Source: Eleftheria terrae (GTDB lineage Bacteria; Pseudomonadota; Gammaproteobacteria; Burkholderiales; Burkholderiaceae_C). Taken from it: a stretch of 64,000 nucleotides of DNA. The notes beneath the pieces were generated by a model. That model was given only the letters and a program-made list of their open reading frames with translations, did not search any database and was not told the origin of the DNA. Position numbers and translations under genes: made by a program. Shown in pieces: positions 42,301 to 53,400 of this stretch; positions within the stretch are counted from its first letter, which is position 1, and the number at the start of each line of letters is the position of its first letter. Location: contig NZ_CP106952.1 of the NCBI RefSeq assembly GCF_030419005.1, positions 248,001 through 312,000 on the forward strand, given 5' to 3'.

Positions 42301-45300
42301 CGCTGCAGGTCCTGGCGCGCCAGCGCGTCCAGCGCCGCCTGTTGCTGGGCGGGGGGCTGGCCCTGGAGGTCGTGCAGCGGGCAGGCCAGGCGCCCGGCGC
42401 GCAGCACCCATTGCATGGCCTGCTCGCCCAGGCTGAGGAAGCCGGTGCGCAGCACCGCATGCCGGGCGTACACCGCCTGCCACGCCGCCTCGAAGCGCGC
42501 AGCGTCGAGGCCGTCGATGTCGACCCGCATCTGCGTCAGGTAGGCGCCCTCCTCCAGCGTGCTGTGGAACAGCAGGCCCGCCTGCAGCGGCGAGACGGGA
42601 TAGAGGTCGGCCAGCGCCGCGGGCTCGATCGGCAGGGCATCGAGCGTCGCCTGGTCGAGCCCCGCCAGCGGGAAGTCGGCCGGCGTCACGCCGAGCGGGC
42701 CGGCCGTGCAGTGGCCGACCAGCTCCAGCAGGGCCTCGCGATAAGCCTGGGCCAGCGCCTGCACCGCAGCCGGAGACAGCCGCCCGGGGCTGTAGCGCAG
42801 CGCCATCGTCAGCTCGCCGGCATAGACCTGGCCACTGATGACCAGCTCATGCTCGGGCGGCGTGCCCTCGTCCATGGCCGGGCCGGCCGGCTCGTCGGCC
42901 GGCCGCCAGCCGCCGGCAGCATCGAAGCTGGCATCGAACTGGCCGAGGTAGTTGAACACCACCTGCGGCCGCGGCAGCGCCGCCAGCGCGGCCCGCTGCG
43001 CCGGCGTGCCGGCATGCCGCAGCACGCCCAGCCCCAGGCCTCGGCCGGGCACGCGGCGCAGGCGCTCCTTGGTGCGCTTGATCAGCTCGCCGGCCTCGCC
43101 GTGGCCGTCCAGCAGCACCGGATGCAGGGTGGTGAACCAACCCACCGTGCGCGACAGGTCCATTTCCGCGTCGTCGCCGTCGCCGCGGCCGTGGCCTTCC
43201 AGGTCCACCAGCAGGCGCGGCAGGCCGCTCCAGCGGCACAAGGCGCGGCCCAGCGCAGCCAGCAGCAGGTCGTTGACCTGTGTGCGGTAGGCCGCCGGCG
43301 CGTCCCGCAGCAGGGCGCGCGTGGCCTCGGCGTCAAGGCGCAGCTCGGCCTGTTGCTGGCGACCGGCCAGATGCTCGCCGCCAGCATCCAGCCCCGGCAG
43401 CGCCACCGGCTCGCCGACCAGCGCGCACCAGGCCGGCAGCTCGGCCGCATGGCGCGCCGCCTGCCCGGCCAACCGGCGGGCCCAGTGGACATAGCGGGCG
43501 GTGCCGGCCGGCAGCGACGGCTCCCGGCCCTGGCACAAGGCGGCATAGGCGGCCTGCAGGTCCTCCAGCAGGATGCGCCAGGACACGCCGTCCACCACCA
43601 GGTGGTGGGCCACCAGCAGCAGGCGCTGGCCGTCGGCACCGGCGTCGATGGCCAGGGCGCGCAGCAGCGGCCCCTGCTGCAGGTGCAGGCTGCGCTGCGC
43701 CTCGGCGCACAGCGCCTCGATCTCCTGCGCGCCGGCGGCGCGGCGCAGCCACAGCAGCTCGGCAGGGGCGCTGTCGGTGCCGACCTCCAGGCGCTGCACC
43801 CAGCGGCCCTCACCGTCGCGCTCGAAGCGCAGGCGCAAGGCCTCGTGGCGGGCCACCACGCACTGCAGCGCCCGGGCCAGGGCGGCGGTATCGAGCGGCG
43901 CCTCGCACTGCAGCAGCAGCGACTGGTTCCAGTGCTGCGGCACCGCCAGGTCGCGCGCCAGGAAGTCGGCCTGGATGGGCAGCAGCGGCCAGTGCGGCGG
44001 CTCGGCCGCCTCGGCGGCCGCGTCGGCCGGCGCCTCGACGCGCTGCGCCACCTCGGCCAGCGCCGCCACGCTTTGGCGCTCGAACAGCTGGCGTGGCGTC
44101 ACCCGCCAGCCGGCCTGGCGCAGCCGGGCCACGATCTGCAGGCAGACGATGGAGTCGCCGCCCAGCTCGAAGAAGTTGTCGTGCCGGCCGACCTGCCCGC
44201 GCCGCAGGGCCTGGCACCAGGCCCGGGCCAGCGCGGTCTCGGCCTCGCCCTGCGGCAGCTCTTGCACGGGGGGGGTGTCGGCCGCCGGTTCGTCCTCGGG
44301 CAGCGCGTGGCGGTCGACCTTGCCGTTCGGGTTGAGCGGCAGCTGGGGCAGCACCACCACCGAGCCGGGCACCATGTAGTCGGGCAGCTGCGCCGCCAGG
44401 CGCTCGCGCAGCGCCGCCCCCTGCAGGGCCATGCCGGCCTGTGCGCTGGCATAGGCCACCAGCCGGTGGCCGCTCGGCCCCGGGCGGGCCAGCACCACCG
44501 CCTGGCGCACGCCGGGCTGCTCCAGCAGGCGGGCTTCGATCTCGCCCAGCTCGATGCGGAAGCCCCGCACCTTCACCTGGTGGTCGATGCGGCCCAGGTA
44601 CTGCAGCTGGCCATCGGCCTGCCAGCGCACCAGGTCGCCGGTGCGGTAGAGCCGCCCGCCGCGGCCACCGAAGGGGTCGGCGATGAAGCGCTCGGCCGTC
44701 AGCCCCGGCCGGTTCACATAGCCGCGGGCCAGCAGGTCGCCGCCGATGCACAGCTCGCCGGGCAGGCCGGGCGGCACCGGCTGCAGGTCGCCGTCGAGCA
44801 CGTGCAGCTCGCGCCCTGGCAGCGGGGAGCCGATGGACAGCTGCGAATGCAGCGGCTGGCGCCCGTCGAGCAGCGGCGTGCAGTCGAGCACGGTGGCCGT
44901 CACGGTGGCCTCGGTCGGCCCGTAGGTGTTGCGCAGGGCGACGTGGGCCAGGCCGGCGTCGCGCCAGGCCTTCAGCCCTTCGGGCGGCATCGCCTCGCCG
45001 CCGGCATGCACCTGGCGCAGCGCGCCGTAGTCGCGCTGGCCCTGGGCGGCGAAGTCCTGCACCAGCAGGTGCCAATAGGCGGTGGTGAGGTCGGCCACGC
45101 TGATGCGCCGTGCCAGCAGCTCACGGTGGAAGGTGGCGCTGTCCCACAGCTCCGGCCCGCGCAGCACCAGTGCAGCGCCTGCACACAGCGTGGGGTAGAT
45201 CTGCTCCACGCAGCCGTCGAAGTTGAGGGTCGAGAACTGCAGCACCCGGTCCTCGGGCGTCAGCGCGAAGAAGCCGACGGCGACCTGCGCATGCTCGGCC

Positions 45301-47276
45301 AGCGCGTGGTGCGCAATGCCGATGCCCTTGGGCCGGCCGGTGGAGCCGGAGGTGTAGATCACATAGGCCAGCTGCCCGGCATGCACCGGCACCTGCGGGT
45401 CGTGCACGGGCTGGTCCTGCAGGGCCAGGCCGTCCAGCTCCAGCACGGCCACGCCGGGCTGCGCCACGCGCTCGCGCACCGTCGCCTGCGTGAGCAGCAG
45501 CGTGATGCCGCTGTCGGCCACCATGTCGGCCAGGCGTTCCTGCGGGTACTGCGGGTCCAGCGGCACATAGGCGGCACCGGCCTTCAGGATGGCGAGCAGC
45601 CCCACCACCATCTCCACCGAGCGCTCCAGGGCGATGCCGACGCGCGCCTCCCGCCGCACGCCTGCGGCGATGAGCCGGTGCGCCAGCTGGTTGGCCCGGG
45701 CGTTGAGCGCCTGGTAGCTCAGCACCTGCTCGCCGTACACGAGCGCGGTGGCCTGCGGCGTGCGGGCCGCCTGCTGCTCGATCAGCCGGTGCACCGGCTG
45801 GTCGGCCGGATGGCGCTGCGGGTGGCTGCCCCACTGCTGCAGGCGGGCCTGCTCGGCGTCGTCGGGCAGCGCCAGCTCGCCGAGCCGGCACTGCGGCTCG
45901 CCCACCAGGCGCTGCAGCATCCGCTGGTAGGCAGCCGCCAGCCGCTCGGCCGTCGCCGGCGCGAAGAGGTCGGTGTTGTATTCGAGCCGGCCCTGCACGC
46001 GGCCATCGGCCGACACGGCGAAGTCGAGCGACAGCTCGAACTTGGCCCCCTGCTCGTCGAAGGCCACCGGCGCCACCTGCAGGCCGGGCAGCGCCAGCGG
46101 CTGGTTCTCGCCCTCCATCTGCACGCCGAACATCACCTGGAACAACGGCGGCCGGGCCGCATCACGCGGCTCCTGGCGGCTGGCCAGCAACAGCTCGAAA
46201 GGCAGGTCGGCATGGTCGAGCGCGGCCAGTGCGTCGCTGCGCACCTGGCGGCACAGCTCGCGCAGGCTCATGGCCGGCGACAGGCGCACCCGGTAGACCT
46301 GGGTGGTGACGAAGAAGCCGAGCAGGCCCTGCAGCTCCTCGCGATGGCGCCCGGCATGCGGCACGCCGATGGCGAAGTCCTGCTGCCCGCAGTAGCGGCC
46401 CAGCAGCGCCTGCCAGGCCGCCAGCAGCACGACGAAGGGCGTGCAGCGCTCCTCGCGCTGGAAGCGCTGCAGCGCAGCGGCCAGCTGCGGCGCCAGCTCG
46501 AAGCGCACCGCCGCGCCGGCAAAGCTCTGGCGCGCCGGGCGGGTGTGGTCCAGCGGCAGCGCCAGCGGCGGCACCACCGGGCCAAGATGGTCGCGCCAGT
46601 AGGCCAGCTCGCGCGCCAGGCCGCCGGCCTCGGCCCGCTCGCGCTGCCAGGCGGCGAAGTCGGCGTATTGCAGCGCCATCGGCGCCAGCTGCACCGGACC
46701 CTGCAAAGCCTGGCGGTAGGCCTCGGCCAGGTCGGCGGCAAACACCGCGTTGGAGCCGGCATCCGAGACGATATGGTGCAGGCAGGCGGCCAGCACGTGC
46801 TCCTCGTCCCCCAGCCGCACCAGCAGCGCCACCATCGCCGGCGCCCGGCCCAGGTCGAATACATGCGAGACGGTGGCCTGCACCGCCCGGGCCAGCGCCG
46901 CTTCGCGGTCGGCCGCGGGCTCGGCGCCCAGGTCCAGGCGCTGCAGCGTGAAGGGCGCGTCGGGCAGCACCACCTGCAGCGGCTGGCCGTCACGCTCGAA
47001 GAAGCGGGTGCGCAGCACCGCGTGCCGCTGCACCAGGGCCTGGAAGGCGCGCTCCAGCGCGTCGGCATCGAGCCGGCCGGCCAGGCGGAAGACCCGCGGC
47101 AGGTTGTAGGCGGTGAGCTGCGGCTCGAAGTTCTGCAGGAACCACAGCTGCTGTTGCGAATAGGACAAGGGCCGCTCGTCGCCGGCCCGGGTGGTTGCGG
47201 GAATGCGGCTGCCTTCGTCGTCCTCGTCGAAGCCGTCCATCAGGGCCGCCAGCAGGGCCGCTTGCGTGTCGTTCAT
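36369..47276 (-). CDS. NRPS, C-A-PCP-E-C-A-PCP-E-C-PCP
   Basis: 3635 aa. Approximate order: C1 35-470 (motif HHIVSDA), A1 520-1000, PCP1 Ser about 1042 (LGGDSI), E1 1085-1500 ([20 protein letters not shown]), C2 1545-1980 (HHLLVDG), A2 2030-2490, PCP2 Ser about 2557, E2 2600-3010 (HHLAIDG), C3 3060-3510 (HHLLLDG), PCP3 Ser about 3570 (AGGDSL). By alignment to the GrsA pocket I read A1 as DGEDHGTVTK and A2 as DGEGSGGVTK; neither is a code I can assign surely, but the D-x-E opening is shared with an ornithine code and modified ornithine fits the locus. Both residues are epimerised. The last module has no A domain and there is no thioesterase domain. ATG 47276 has AGAGGA upstream. Confidence 0.9.
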   Translation of the reverse strand: MNDTQAALLAALMDGFDEDDEGSRIPATTRAGDERPLSYSQQQLWFLQNFEPQLTAYNLPRVFRLAGRLDADALERAFQALVQRHAVLRTRFFERDGQPLQVVLPDAPFTLQRLDLGAEPAADREAALARAVQATVSHVFDLGRAPAMVALLVRLGDEEHVLAACLHHIVSDAGSNAVFAADLAEAYRQALQGPVQLAPMALQYADFAAWQRERAEAGGLARELAYWRDHLGPVVPPLALPLDHTRPARQSFAGAAVRFELAPQLAAALQRFQREERCTPFVVLLAAWQALLGRYCGQQDFAIGVPHAGRHREELQGLLGFFVTTQVYRVRLSPAMSLRELCRQVRSDALAALDHADLPFELLLASRQEPRDAARPPLFQVMFGVQMEGENQPLALPGLQVAPVAFDEQGAKFELSLDFAVSADGRVQGRLEYNTDLFAPATAERLAAAYQRMLQRLVGEPQCRLGELALPDDAEQARLQQWGSHPQRHPADQPVHRLIEQQAARTPQATALVYGEQVLSYQALNARANQLAHRLIAAGVRREARVGIALERSVEMVVGLLAILKAGAAYVPLDPQYPQERLADMVADSGITLLLTQATVRERVAQPGVAVLELDGLALQDQPVHDPQVPVHAGQLAYVIYTSGSTGRPKGIGIAHHALAEHAQVAVGFFALTPEDRVLQFSTLNFDGCVEQIYPTLCAGAALVLRGPELWDSATFHRELLARRISVADLTTAYWHLLVQDFAAQGQRDYGALRQVHAGGEAMPPEGLKAWRDAGLAHVALRNTYGPTEATVTATVLDCTPLLDGRQPLHSQLSIGSPLPGRELHVLDGDLQPVPPGLPGELCIGGDLLARGYVNRPGLTAERFIADPFGGRGGRLYRTGDLVRWQADGQLQYLGRIDHQVKVRGFRIELGEIEARLLEQPGVRQAVVLARPGPSGHRLVAYASAQAGMALQGAALRERLAAQLPDYMVPGSVVVLPQLPLNPNGKVDRHALPEDEPAADTPPVQELPQGEAETALARAWCQALRRGQVGRHDNFFELGGDSIVCLQIVARLRQAGWRVTPRQLFERQSVAALAEVAQRVEAPADAAAEAAEPPHWPLLPIQADFLARDLAVPQHWNQSLLLQCEAPLDTAALARALQCVVARHEALRLRFERDGEGRWVQRLEVGTDSAPAELLWLRRAAGAQEIEALCAEAQRSLHLQQGPLLRALAIDAGADGQRLLLVAHHLVVDGVSWRILLEDLQAAYAALCQGREPSLPAGTARYVHWARRLAGQAARHAAELPAWCALVGEPVALPGLDAGGEHLAGRQQQAELRLDAEATRALLRDAPAAYRTQVNDLLLAALGRALCRWSGLPRLLVDLEGHGRGDGDDAEMDLSRTVGWFTTLHPVLLDGHGEAGELIKRTKERLRRVPGRGLGLGVLRHAGTPAQRAALAALPRPQVVFNYLGQFDASFDAAGGWRPADEPAGPAMDEGTPPEHELVISGQVYAGELTMALRYSPGRLSPAAVQALAQAYREALLELVGHCTAGPLGVTPADFPLAGLDQATLDALPIEPAALADLYPVSPLQAGLLFHSTLEEGAYLTQMRVDIDGLDAARFEAAWQAVYARHAVLRTGFLSLGEQAMQWVLRAGRLACPLHDLQGQPPAQQQAALDALARQDLQRGFDLQQPPLMRLTLARTGRDRHHFIWTCHHLLVDGWSASQLLGEVLRHYDGQPVASSPPYRDYIAWLQSRDRQAGEAHWRARLQPLELPCRLLDALPRPADREPAPDWNVQHIELDDPSTARLAAFAKAQRVTMNTLVQAAWALLLRRCTGQATVCFGATVSGRPQELPGAQRMLGLFINTVPVICTPDAPRPVGEWLRELQAEGVASREHEHTPLNDIQRWAGQGGQALFDTLVVFENYPIDEVLAEASPGGLRFTRSVNEERTHYGLTLAVSLSERLRVKFGHAPQAAGIAAVAALAAQFERLLLALAEDAARPLGDIGLLGAAEQATLEAWGCPTPAWATDAPVHRAIEQQARLRPHAVALLLDEQVLDFAGLNRRANQLAHRLIAAGVGPETRVGVLVERSLATMVGLLAVLKAGAAYVPLDPEYPAERLAYMLQDSAVGWLLTHSPLDAPGHALQALHRRAEAAGCLRLDLDRLALDDEPTHDPAPALHGEHLAYVIYTSGSTGQPKGVAVAHGPLSMHCDATAALYQMSPRSREFHFLSLAFDGAHERWLTALRCGASVVLRGPGLWSAEQTHEALRRHGASHAGFPPSYLQQVADWAVQCGQAPDMHLLSFGGEAMSRGGFEQARAALRARRYINGYGPTEAVVTPLAWTCDAGQPAFDSAYAPIGRPCGDRRAYVLDADGQPVPPGVAGELYLGGAGLARGYLGRPGLTAERFVPDPFAGGGARMYRTGDRVRWGADGQMQYLGRLDQQVKLRGFRIEIGEVEAQLRRLDGVHEAVALVRESGGGKRLLAYVTAPPGRPAPDGAALRRQLAQAVPEHMVPAVISVLAALPVTPNGKVDRQALPEPAWADSGSHEPPEGEVEQALAAAWAQVLGLPRVGRHDNFFDIGGDSIISLQIVARARRAGWRISPRQLFECRTVAALARVATPLQAEATLGEVPVAGEVALSPLQQGFLQRAVPRPSHWNQAVLLRSDAPIDAAALQSALQALLAQHDALRLRFERDAAGRWQQAHGPLPSAAECLWQRRAPDAATVSALCDEAQRSLDLGRGPLLRALLVEVDGDGWRLLLAVHHLAIDGVSWRILLDDLGSAYEQAARGEPVSLPRKTSSYQHWTRRLRSLAEGEALQAALAHWRVPPDAPAPLAWGSRDPSGAATLREARSATFRLDADTTRRLLREAPAAYRTQVNDLLVTALARALGRAAPQAPLWLDLEGHGREDLFDDVDLSRTVGWFTSVHPVCVQAQGDPGAALLRVKQALAAVPHKGLAWGVVEQFGDAAARAVLGRVPRREVLFNYLGQFDAGQAGGARWRLADEPAGASSDAGLPLSHELIFNGEVMDGVLSMSLTWSAARQDEARVHALLADYEAELRALVAHCTSGASGVSPGDFPLAGLDHPSLAALLAGLPRPAREIEDIYPLTPGQQGMLVESSLAPAGSEINLVQMQATFDGLDLDRLQAAWQSAVARHAMLRTSFHWRAEGEPLQVVWRAGGAGLAELQLLDWRGRHAGTAEADAAWAALCEQERRRGFDLARPPLARWLVVREDGQRWRLAWTWHHLLLDGWSMSQLLGEVFTVYAGQPARPVGPPFASFLQAARATSPAPDHWRRRHALAGPPALLCGQPLARWAAGGHAAEAVQLDEAQMQPLRAFASAQQVTLNTLVQAAWALVLMQRTGQAGCTFGTTLSGRSLELDGIDGVMGLCINTLPLMLRPRREQPVGDWLRELLATNLEMRQHEHASLGAIQGWLGRAGQPLYDTLVVFENYPIDAAVSGGAGAALPLSQVASHGALGVPLALIVVPAGTALTLSLEYARAALPADFVADLLRQLAATLTALVQDAARPLGEVAVTAARVAPALPLGAPAVGQVLPPPAARVLDALASVWRRVLGEPGSGRGADAGYGADAHFFDAGGDSLRAAQLVAAWNASPPPGTAPLSLSMVFAHPVLRDLAAALQAGAPPAAPAAAPTTSTFNEQVNHV
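45489..45794. repeat. Near-identical A-domain block, copy 1
   Basis: About 306 bp matching 54414-54719 with no gap and only about 14-15 mismatches by eye. It encodes the N-terminal part of the adenylation core, from [20 protein letters not shown] to the SGITLLLTQ region. Identity falls off sharply on both sides, as expected from recombination or gene conversion between modules. Confidence 0.8.
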
Positions 47277-47292
47277 GCTCGGAAATCCTCTG

Positions 47293-47315
47293 CCCCGGGA
47301 CGTCGCGTCCCGGGG
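47293..47315. repeat. Perfect hairpin in the gap between two NRPS genes
   Basis: CCCCGGGACG (47293-47302), loop TCG, CGTCCCGGGG (47306-47315): a 10-bp GC-rich stem in the 70-nt gap, ending 16 nt before the next ATG and beside its ribosome binding site. No T-run, so more likely an mRNA processing, stability or translation element than a terminator. Confidence 0.5.
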
Positions 47316-47346
47316 GATGTGCAATGGGCGAAGGGCGCGGGCCGTC

Positions 47347-50300
47347 TCAGGCCTGGGGGGTGGCGGCCTGCTCCAGCCGCGCCAGCGCGGCCGGATCGGG
47401 TGAAGCGGCACGCAGCACGGCAGCCAGCGCCGCCGGGCTCGGATGGTCGAAGACCGCGGCCGGCGCAATGTCCACCTTCAGCAGCTTGCGGATGCGTGCC
47501 ACCAGCTTGATCACCAGCAGCGAATGGCCGCCCAGCTCGAAGAAGCTCTCGTCGGCGCCGATGCGCTCGCGGCCGAGCAGCTGGGCCATGCCGGCCACCA
47601 GCAGCGCCTCCAGGGCGTCGCGCGGGGCCTGCACCTCGGCCGCTGTTGGCGCCGCCTCCGCCAGGGCGGCCAGCGCGCGGCGGTCGACCTTGCCATTGGG
47701 CAGCCGCGGGAAGTGCGCCACGCACTGGTAGCGCGCCGGCACCATGTGCGCCGGCAGCAAGGCGGCCAGCGCCTCGCGCAAGTCCGCCGCCCGCGCGTTG
47801 TCGGCCACCACGAAGGCCAGCAGCTCGCCGCCCGCCGCTGCAGGCAGCACCGCCGCCTGCCGGACCCCCGGCAGGCCGAGCAGCGCGGCTTCGATCTCGG
47901 CCGGCTCGACGCGAAAGCCCCGGACCTTCAGCTGATGGTCGGCCCGGCCGGCCAGCTGCACGCCGCCCTCGGGCCGCCAGCGCGCCAGGTCGCCGGTGCG
48001 GTAGAGGCGCTCGCCAGGCCGGAACGGGTCGGCCACGAACAGCGCGCCCGCCGGCTGGCCCAGGTAGCCGCGGCACAGCTGCGCGCCGCCCACGTAGAGC
48101 TCGCCGAGGGCGCCGGTGGGTGCCAGCCGCCGCTCGGCATCGAGCACGTAGACCCGGTTGTTGGGCAGCACCGCGGTCAAGGGCAGCGCCGCCTCGGCGG
48201 CCGCGCCGGCAGCCACCGCATGGACCATCACGCCCACCGTGGTCTCGGTGGGGCCGTAGTGGTTGTACACGGCACAGTCGGGCGCCAGCGCGGCGATGCG
48301 CTCGACCAGGCTGCGCGGGGCCGCCTCGCCGCCCAGCACCAGCAGGCGCGGCAGCGGCGGCGCTTGGCCTTCGAGCAGGGCCTCCAGCTGGGAGGGCACC
48401 ATCTTCAGGCCGTCGATGGCGCGCTCGCGCATGAAGCGGCAGAAGGACGCCCCGTCGGCCATCTCGTGGGCCTCGGCCACCACCAGGCAGGCGCCGTGGT
48501 ACAGCGCACCGAACAGAGCGGTGTTGCCCAGGTCGGCCGCCACCGTGCCGGTGAGCGCCCAGCGCCGGCTGCCCGCCAGCGGCAGCCGCGCCGTGGCGCC
48601 CGCCACGTAGTTCAGCAGCTGGCGGTGCTCGATGACCACGCCCTTGGGCGTGCCGGTGGAGCCCGAGGTGTAGAGCACATAGGCCACATCCTCCAGCCGG
48701 CAGGCCGGCAGCGCGCCGGCAGCCGGCGCCGGCGCGGCCCGCAGTGCCTGCAGGGCCGCCGCATCGAGCAGCAGCGCCGGCGAGGCATCGGCCAGCACGG
48801 CACGCCGGCGCGCCTCGGGCCAGTCGGGCTCCAGCGGCAGGTAGCCGGCACCGGCCCGCCAGCAGGCCAGCAAGGCCACCACCAGGTCCACCGAGCGCGG
48901 CAAGGCCAGCGCCACCAGCGTGCCCGGCCCCACCCCGCGGGCGCGCAGGCCCTGCGCGAGCGACTCGGCCTGCGCCAGCAGCTGTGCGTAGCTCAGCACC
49001 TGGGCGCCGCATTCGAGGGCCGGCGCATCGGGCGTCTGCTGGGCCCAGCGGGCGATGTGGGCATCCACGCCTTCGCTGCCGAAGTCAGCGCTGGCCTGGT
49101 TGAGGGCCAGCAGGGCCGCCTGCTCATGCGGCCCCACCACCGCCAGCGTGCCGGTGGCTGCCTGCGGCTCGGCCAGGGCCGACGCCAGCAGCGTGAGGTA
49201 CTGCTGCAGCAGCCGCTGCAGGGCCGGCTCGCTGTAGTGCCCGGCATCGGCCCACAGGGCCGCCTGGCCCTGCCCGCCGTCCCAGCGCAGCTCCAGGGCC
49301 AGCTCGAAGCACGGCAGCGGGCCGGGCAGCCCGCCCAGTTGCCACTGCAGGCCGCCGGCGGCCGGCAGCGGGGCGGCTGCGTCGAAGGCATAGCCCACCG
49401 CCAGGTGGCCGGCCAGCGGGGGGGCCTCCACCGGCCAGGCTTCCTGCGCGTCGGCATGGGCGCTGGCGATCTCGTCCAGGCGGGCCAGCCAGCCGGCAAA
49501 GCCGGCGGCCGGATCGATCTCGATGCACAGGGGCAGCACCTTGTCGTAGAGGCCCACGCCGCCCTGCATCGGCTCGTAGTCGTGCCGGCAGTCATGCTGC
49601 CAGCCGGCCAGGAAGCGCGGCTCGCCGGCAATGCGCGCCAGCAGCAGCCACCAGGCCGCCTGGCCGATGCGCTCCACGCCATGGCCGAGCGCGCGGCCGG
49701 CACGCACAAGCGCCTGGCACAGCGCATCGTCCAGCTCGGCAGCCACCCGGTGGCGCCGGCCGGCGGGCGGGCCTTCGCGGCGATGGGCCAGGCGGGGCGA
49801 CGCGGCGCCGCCCGCCTCGGCCTGCCAGGCGTCCCAGTAGGCGCGGCCGTCGGCATCGCCGTCCTGCAGGCTGTCGCGCCATTGCAGGTACTGGCGGTAG
49901 GGGAAGGCCGGTGCGGCCCCGGGTGCGGCGTCTGCATAGGCAGCGGCCAGCTCGGCAGCCAGGGTCCTCAGGCTGCCACGGTCGGCGGCCAGCGCGCTGA
50001 CCGCCAGGGCCACGGTCCAGCGGCCCTCGCCGCGCGACAGCAGCAGGCCGCGCAGCATGTCGCCGTCGGCCAGCGCCAGCGGCGTGGCGGCGAACTCGGC
50101 CAGGGGCTGCGCCAGCAGCGCCTCGTCGGCAGCGGGCAGGTGCAGGACCCGCCACTGCACCGGCCGGGGCGCGGCAAGGACGCGCTGGCGCGCGCCCCGC
50201 CCGGGGGACGGCTGCTGCACCGCCAGCCGCAGCGCCTCGTGCCGCTGCAGCAGCTGTGCGACGGCGGCCTGCAGGCGGGCGGCATCGAGCCGGCCTTCGA

Positions 50301-50418
50301 TGTCCAGGCGCAGCAGCCATTGCGGGACGGGCCCGCCCGCCTGCATGGCCAGCAGCGCACGCTGCTCGGGGCCCAGGGCCAGGCCGGGATCGTTCGGGGT
50401 CTCGGAGGGGGACGGCAT
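47347..50418 (-). CDS. NRPS, interface-like domain-A(Asp)-PCP
   Basis: 1023 aa. Residues about 15-420 have a condensation-domain fold, but the HHxxxDG motif reads SALAADRG near residue 140: both His are gone, so it should not form peptide bonds. Such domains next to an Asp-activating A domain are described as interface domains that recruit an Asp beta-hydroxylase. A domain about 440-930 ([11 protein letters not shown]); pocket code read as DLTKVGHVGK, the aspartate code. PCP Ser about 965 (LGGHSL). The condensation domain for this module is at the end of the preceding protein. I prefer the ATG at 50418, with AGGAG 8 nt upstream, over the GTG at 50427 that overlaps the previous stop (GTGA). 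Confidence 0.87.
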   Translation of the reverse strand: MPSPSETPNDPGLALGPEQRALLAMQAGGPVPQWLLRLDIEGRLDAARLQAAVAQLLQRHEALRLAVQQPSPGRGARQRVLAAPRPVQWRVLHLPAADEALLAQPLAEFAATPLALADGDMLRGLLLSRGEGRWTVALAVSALAADRGSLRTLAAELAAAYADAAPGAAPAFPYRQYLQWRDSLQDGDADGRAYWDAWQAEAGGAASPRLAHRREGPPAGRRHRVAAELDDALCQALVRAGRALGHGVERIGQAAWWLLLARIAGEPRFLAGWQHDCRHDYEPMQGGVGLYDKVLPLCIEIDPAAGFAGWLARLDEIASAHADAQEAWPVEAPPLAGHLAVGYAFDAAAPLPAAGGLQWQLGGLPGPLPCFELALELRWDGGQGQAALWADAGHYSEPALQRLLQQYLTLLASALAEPQAATGTLAVVGPHEQAALLALNQASADFGSEGVDAHIARWAQQTPDAPALECGAQVLSYAQLLAQAESLAQGLRARGVGPGTLVALALPRSVDLVVALLACWRAGAGYLPLEPDWPEARRRAVLADASPALLLDAAALQALRAAPAPAAGALPACRLEDVAYVLYTSGSTGTPKGVVIEHRQLLNYVAGATARLPLAGSRRWALTGTVAADLGNTALFGALYHGACLVVAEAHEMADGASFCRFMRERAIDGLKMVPSQLEALLEGQAPPLPRLLVLGGEAAPRSLVERIAALAPDCAVYNHYGPTETTVGVMVHAVAAGAAAEAALPLTAVLPNNRVYVLDAERRLAPTGALGELYVGGAQLCRGYLGQPAGALFVADPFRPGERLYRTGDLARWRPEGGVQLAGRADHQLKVRGFRVEPAEIEAALLGLPGVRQAAVLPAAAGGELLAFVVADNARAADLREALAALLPAHMVPARYQCVAHFPRLPNGKVDRRALAALAEAAPTAAEVQAPRDALEALLVAGMAQLLGRERIGADESFFELGGHSLLVIKLVARIRKLLKVDIAPAAVFDHPSPAALAAVLRAASPDPAALARLEQAATPQA

Positions 50419-50423
50419 CGGGC

Positions 50424-53400
50424 TCACTCCTGCAGGGCTTGCGGTTCGGCGGCGGTGGCGGCGCCGGACGGGGGATCGTTGGCGTCCAGGGCCGAGCGCT
50501 CGAACATCGCGCCCATGGCGACGACGATCTTGCGCGGGCCTTCATAGGGGTCGCGGGCGTGGGCGGCGAGCATGTTGTCGAGCATCACCACGTCGCCCTG
50601 GCGCCAGTCGAAGCGCACCGCGCACTCCTCATAGGTGCGGCCGATCAGGGCCATCACCTCGTCGTCGATGGGCGAGCCGTCGCCCCAGTAGACATGCCGG
50701 GGCATGCGCTCCAGGCCCACCATGGCCAGCAGGTCCTCGCGCACGTCGGGCTCCAGGCAGCTGACGTGGTGCAGCTGCATCTGGTTGAAGAAGACGCGCT
50801 CGCCGGTGACCGGATGGGTGATGACGGCCGGGCAGCGGGTGCGGGTCTGCAGCTCGTCCTCGCCGAGCCAGCGCCATTCGATGCCGGCCGCGGCCAGGCG
50901 CGCCTCCACCTCGGCCCGCTGCTCGGTCTTGAAGAAGTCCTGCCAACTCACGTCCAGGCGCCGGGTGAAGGTGCGCACGTACAGCAGCTGCTGGCGCTCC
51001 AGCGTGCGCACCAGGCTCACCGGCAGGCGGCGCAGCATCTCGCGGCCGTCGACGATGGGCGTGGCGCCGCCCACCGGCGAGGGCAGCTCGCAGAAGAACC
51101 ATTGCTTGCGCGGCCAGCGCTCCAGGTGGGAGCTTTCGTTGTGGTACAGGATCATCTGCCGCTCCGGGTAGGGTGTGGAGCGATAGGTGTTGCGGCCGCC
51201 CTCCTTCTTGGGCAAGTCGCCGTAGCTGCCGTAGAGCTGCGGCTCGATGGCCTCGGCAAAGGCCTCGAAGTCCTGCGGCGTGCGCAGCCCGAAGCCGCGG
51301 AACAGGATGCCCGCATGGCGGGCCAGCTGCGCCTCGACCCAGCCGCGCTGCTCGTGCGCCCAGGCCACCGGGTCGAGATCGCGGCCGGCCGGCTCCACCA
51401 CGATGGGGAATTCGCGGCCGGGGGCCAGGAAGGAGGTGCGCACCGCCGGCCGCGGCGGCACCGCGGCCGCGGCACCGCCAGCCGCGGCGAGCTGGCGCAG
51501 CTTGTCGAGCTTGTGGGACTTGGGGGTCCGGGAAGGGGTGTCGGTGGTCATGCTCGGGTCCTTGGAAGAAGGCAGAGGATCAGTCGGGCGATCCAGCGGA
51601 GGGCGCTCCAGCGGCTCGTCGGGGCGGGCCGCCACCCGCGCGAGCAGCTCGCCCCAGTCGGCGGCCAGGCGCTCCACGGTGGCGCGCCGGTAGCGCGCGG
51701 CGGGGTAGACCCATTCGGCCCGCAGGCCGTCGGCGCCGGCCTCGGCGAACACCGCCAGGTCGAACTTGGCGTGGCGGGCCGGCAGGGCCTGTGGCTCGAT
51801 GCGCAGCGCGGGCAGTTCGAGCCGGGCCGGCGGCGTGTTCTGCAGCACGAACAGCAGCTGCACCAGCGGCGCCCGGCCGCGCCCGCGCGGCAGGCCGGCC
51901 AGCTCCACGATCTGGTCGAAGGGCACGTCCTGGTGCTCGAAGGCGGCCAGCACGCCGTCCCTCACCTGTCCCAGCCACTGGCTGAAGCCAAGGCCGGGCG
52001 TGCGGCGCGAGCGCAGCGGCACCACGTTGACAAAGAAGCCGATCAGGTCTTCCAGCTCGCGGTGGCCGCGGCCGGCCACGTCGGTGCCGATGACCAGGTC
52101 GTCGGCCTGCGCCTCCTGGTGCACCAGCCACAGGAAGGCGGCCAGCAGCACGGTGTACAGGCTGCACTCGTGCTGGCGGGCCAGGGCCTGCAGCGGCTGC
52201 AGCACGGCCACCGGCAGGGCCAGGCTCACCGCGTCGCCGCCGGACGATGCGTTGCCGGACGCTGCGGGGTCGGCCGGCAGCGTCGAGGCGGCCGGCGCGC
52301 CGGCCAGGTAGCCGCGCCAGAACGTGGCATGGCGGGCCAGCGCCTCGGGGGCGAGGCGGCGCGCCTGCCAGTCGGCAAAGTCGGCGTACTGCAGCGGCAG
52401 CGGCGGCAGCGGCGCGGCCCGGCCGGCGGCAGCGGCCTCGTAGTGGGCCGCGAACTCGCGCATGAAGACCGATTGCGACCAGCCGTCGAACACCAGGTGG
52501 TGCACGCACAGCCCCAGCACATGCCGCTGCGGCGCCAGCCGCAGCAGGGCCACCCGCAGCAGCGGGCCGCGGGCCAGGTCGAAGGGCTGGGCGACCTGTG
52601 CGGCCAGCGCCTGCTGCACGGCCGCGGCCTGGGCCTCGCCGGCCAGCGCCGACAGCTCATGCCGCTCGATGGGCAGCGGCGCAGCCGGCGCGATCACGGC
52701 CACCGGGTCGCCTTCATCGTCTTCCGGGTAGGCGGTGCGCAGCACTTCATGGCGGGCCACGATGGCGTCGAGCGCCGCCTGCAGGGCGGCTTCGTCGAGC
52801 CGGCCTTCGAGCCGCAGGGCTGCCGCCATGTGGTAGGCCGCGCGTGCGGCGGCATCGCCGCCGGCTTGCAGCCGGTCCACCAGCCACAGCCGCCGCTGCA
52901 CCGGCGACAAGGCCATCGCGGCACGCCGCGGCACCGGCTGCGGCGCCGCCTCCACCGCCGTGCCCGCCGGCGCGGCCTGCGCCTCGGCGATGCGCCGGGC
53001 CAGGGCCTGTAGCGTCGGATGGGCGAACACCTCGCGCAGGGGCAGCTCCACCCCCCAGGCGGCCCGCACCCGCGCCACCAGCCGGGTGGCGAGCAGCGAA
53101 TGGCCGCCGCGCTCGAAGAAGTCGTCGGCGCGGCCCACTTCCGGCAGCTCCAGCAGCTCGGCCCACAGGGCGGCGAGCCGGGTCTCCAGCTCGCCGCGTG
53201 GGGCCTGCGAGCCGTCCAGCGCGGCGATCTCGGGCGCGGGCAGCGCCTGGCGGTCCACCTTGCCGTTGGCATTCAGCGGCAGGCTGGGCAGCAGCACCAG
53301 CGTGGCGGGCACCATGTATTCGGGCAGGGCCGCGGCCAGGCGCTGGCGCAGCAGTGCGGCATCGAGCACCGCGCCGGCACGCGGCGACACATAGCCCACC

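Noticed and set aside
36375..47510. An 11-kb open frame on the plus strand opposite the last NRPS
   Set aside because: It is the antisense shadow of a long GC3-rich gene: low-complexity His/Gln/Arg/Ala protein without domains, while the minus strand encodes every NRPS motif.
47443..53012. Long plus-strand frames opposite the middle NRPS genes
   Set aside because: Same antisense effect; no ribosome binding site or domain.
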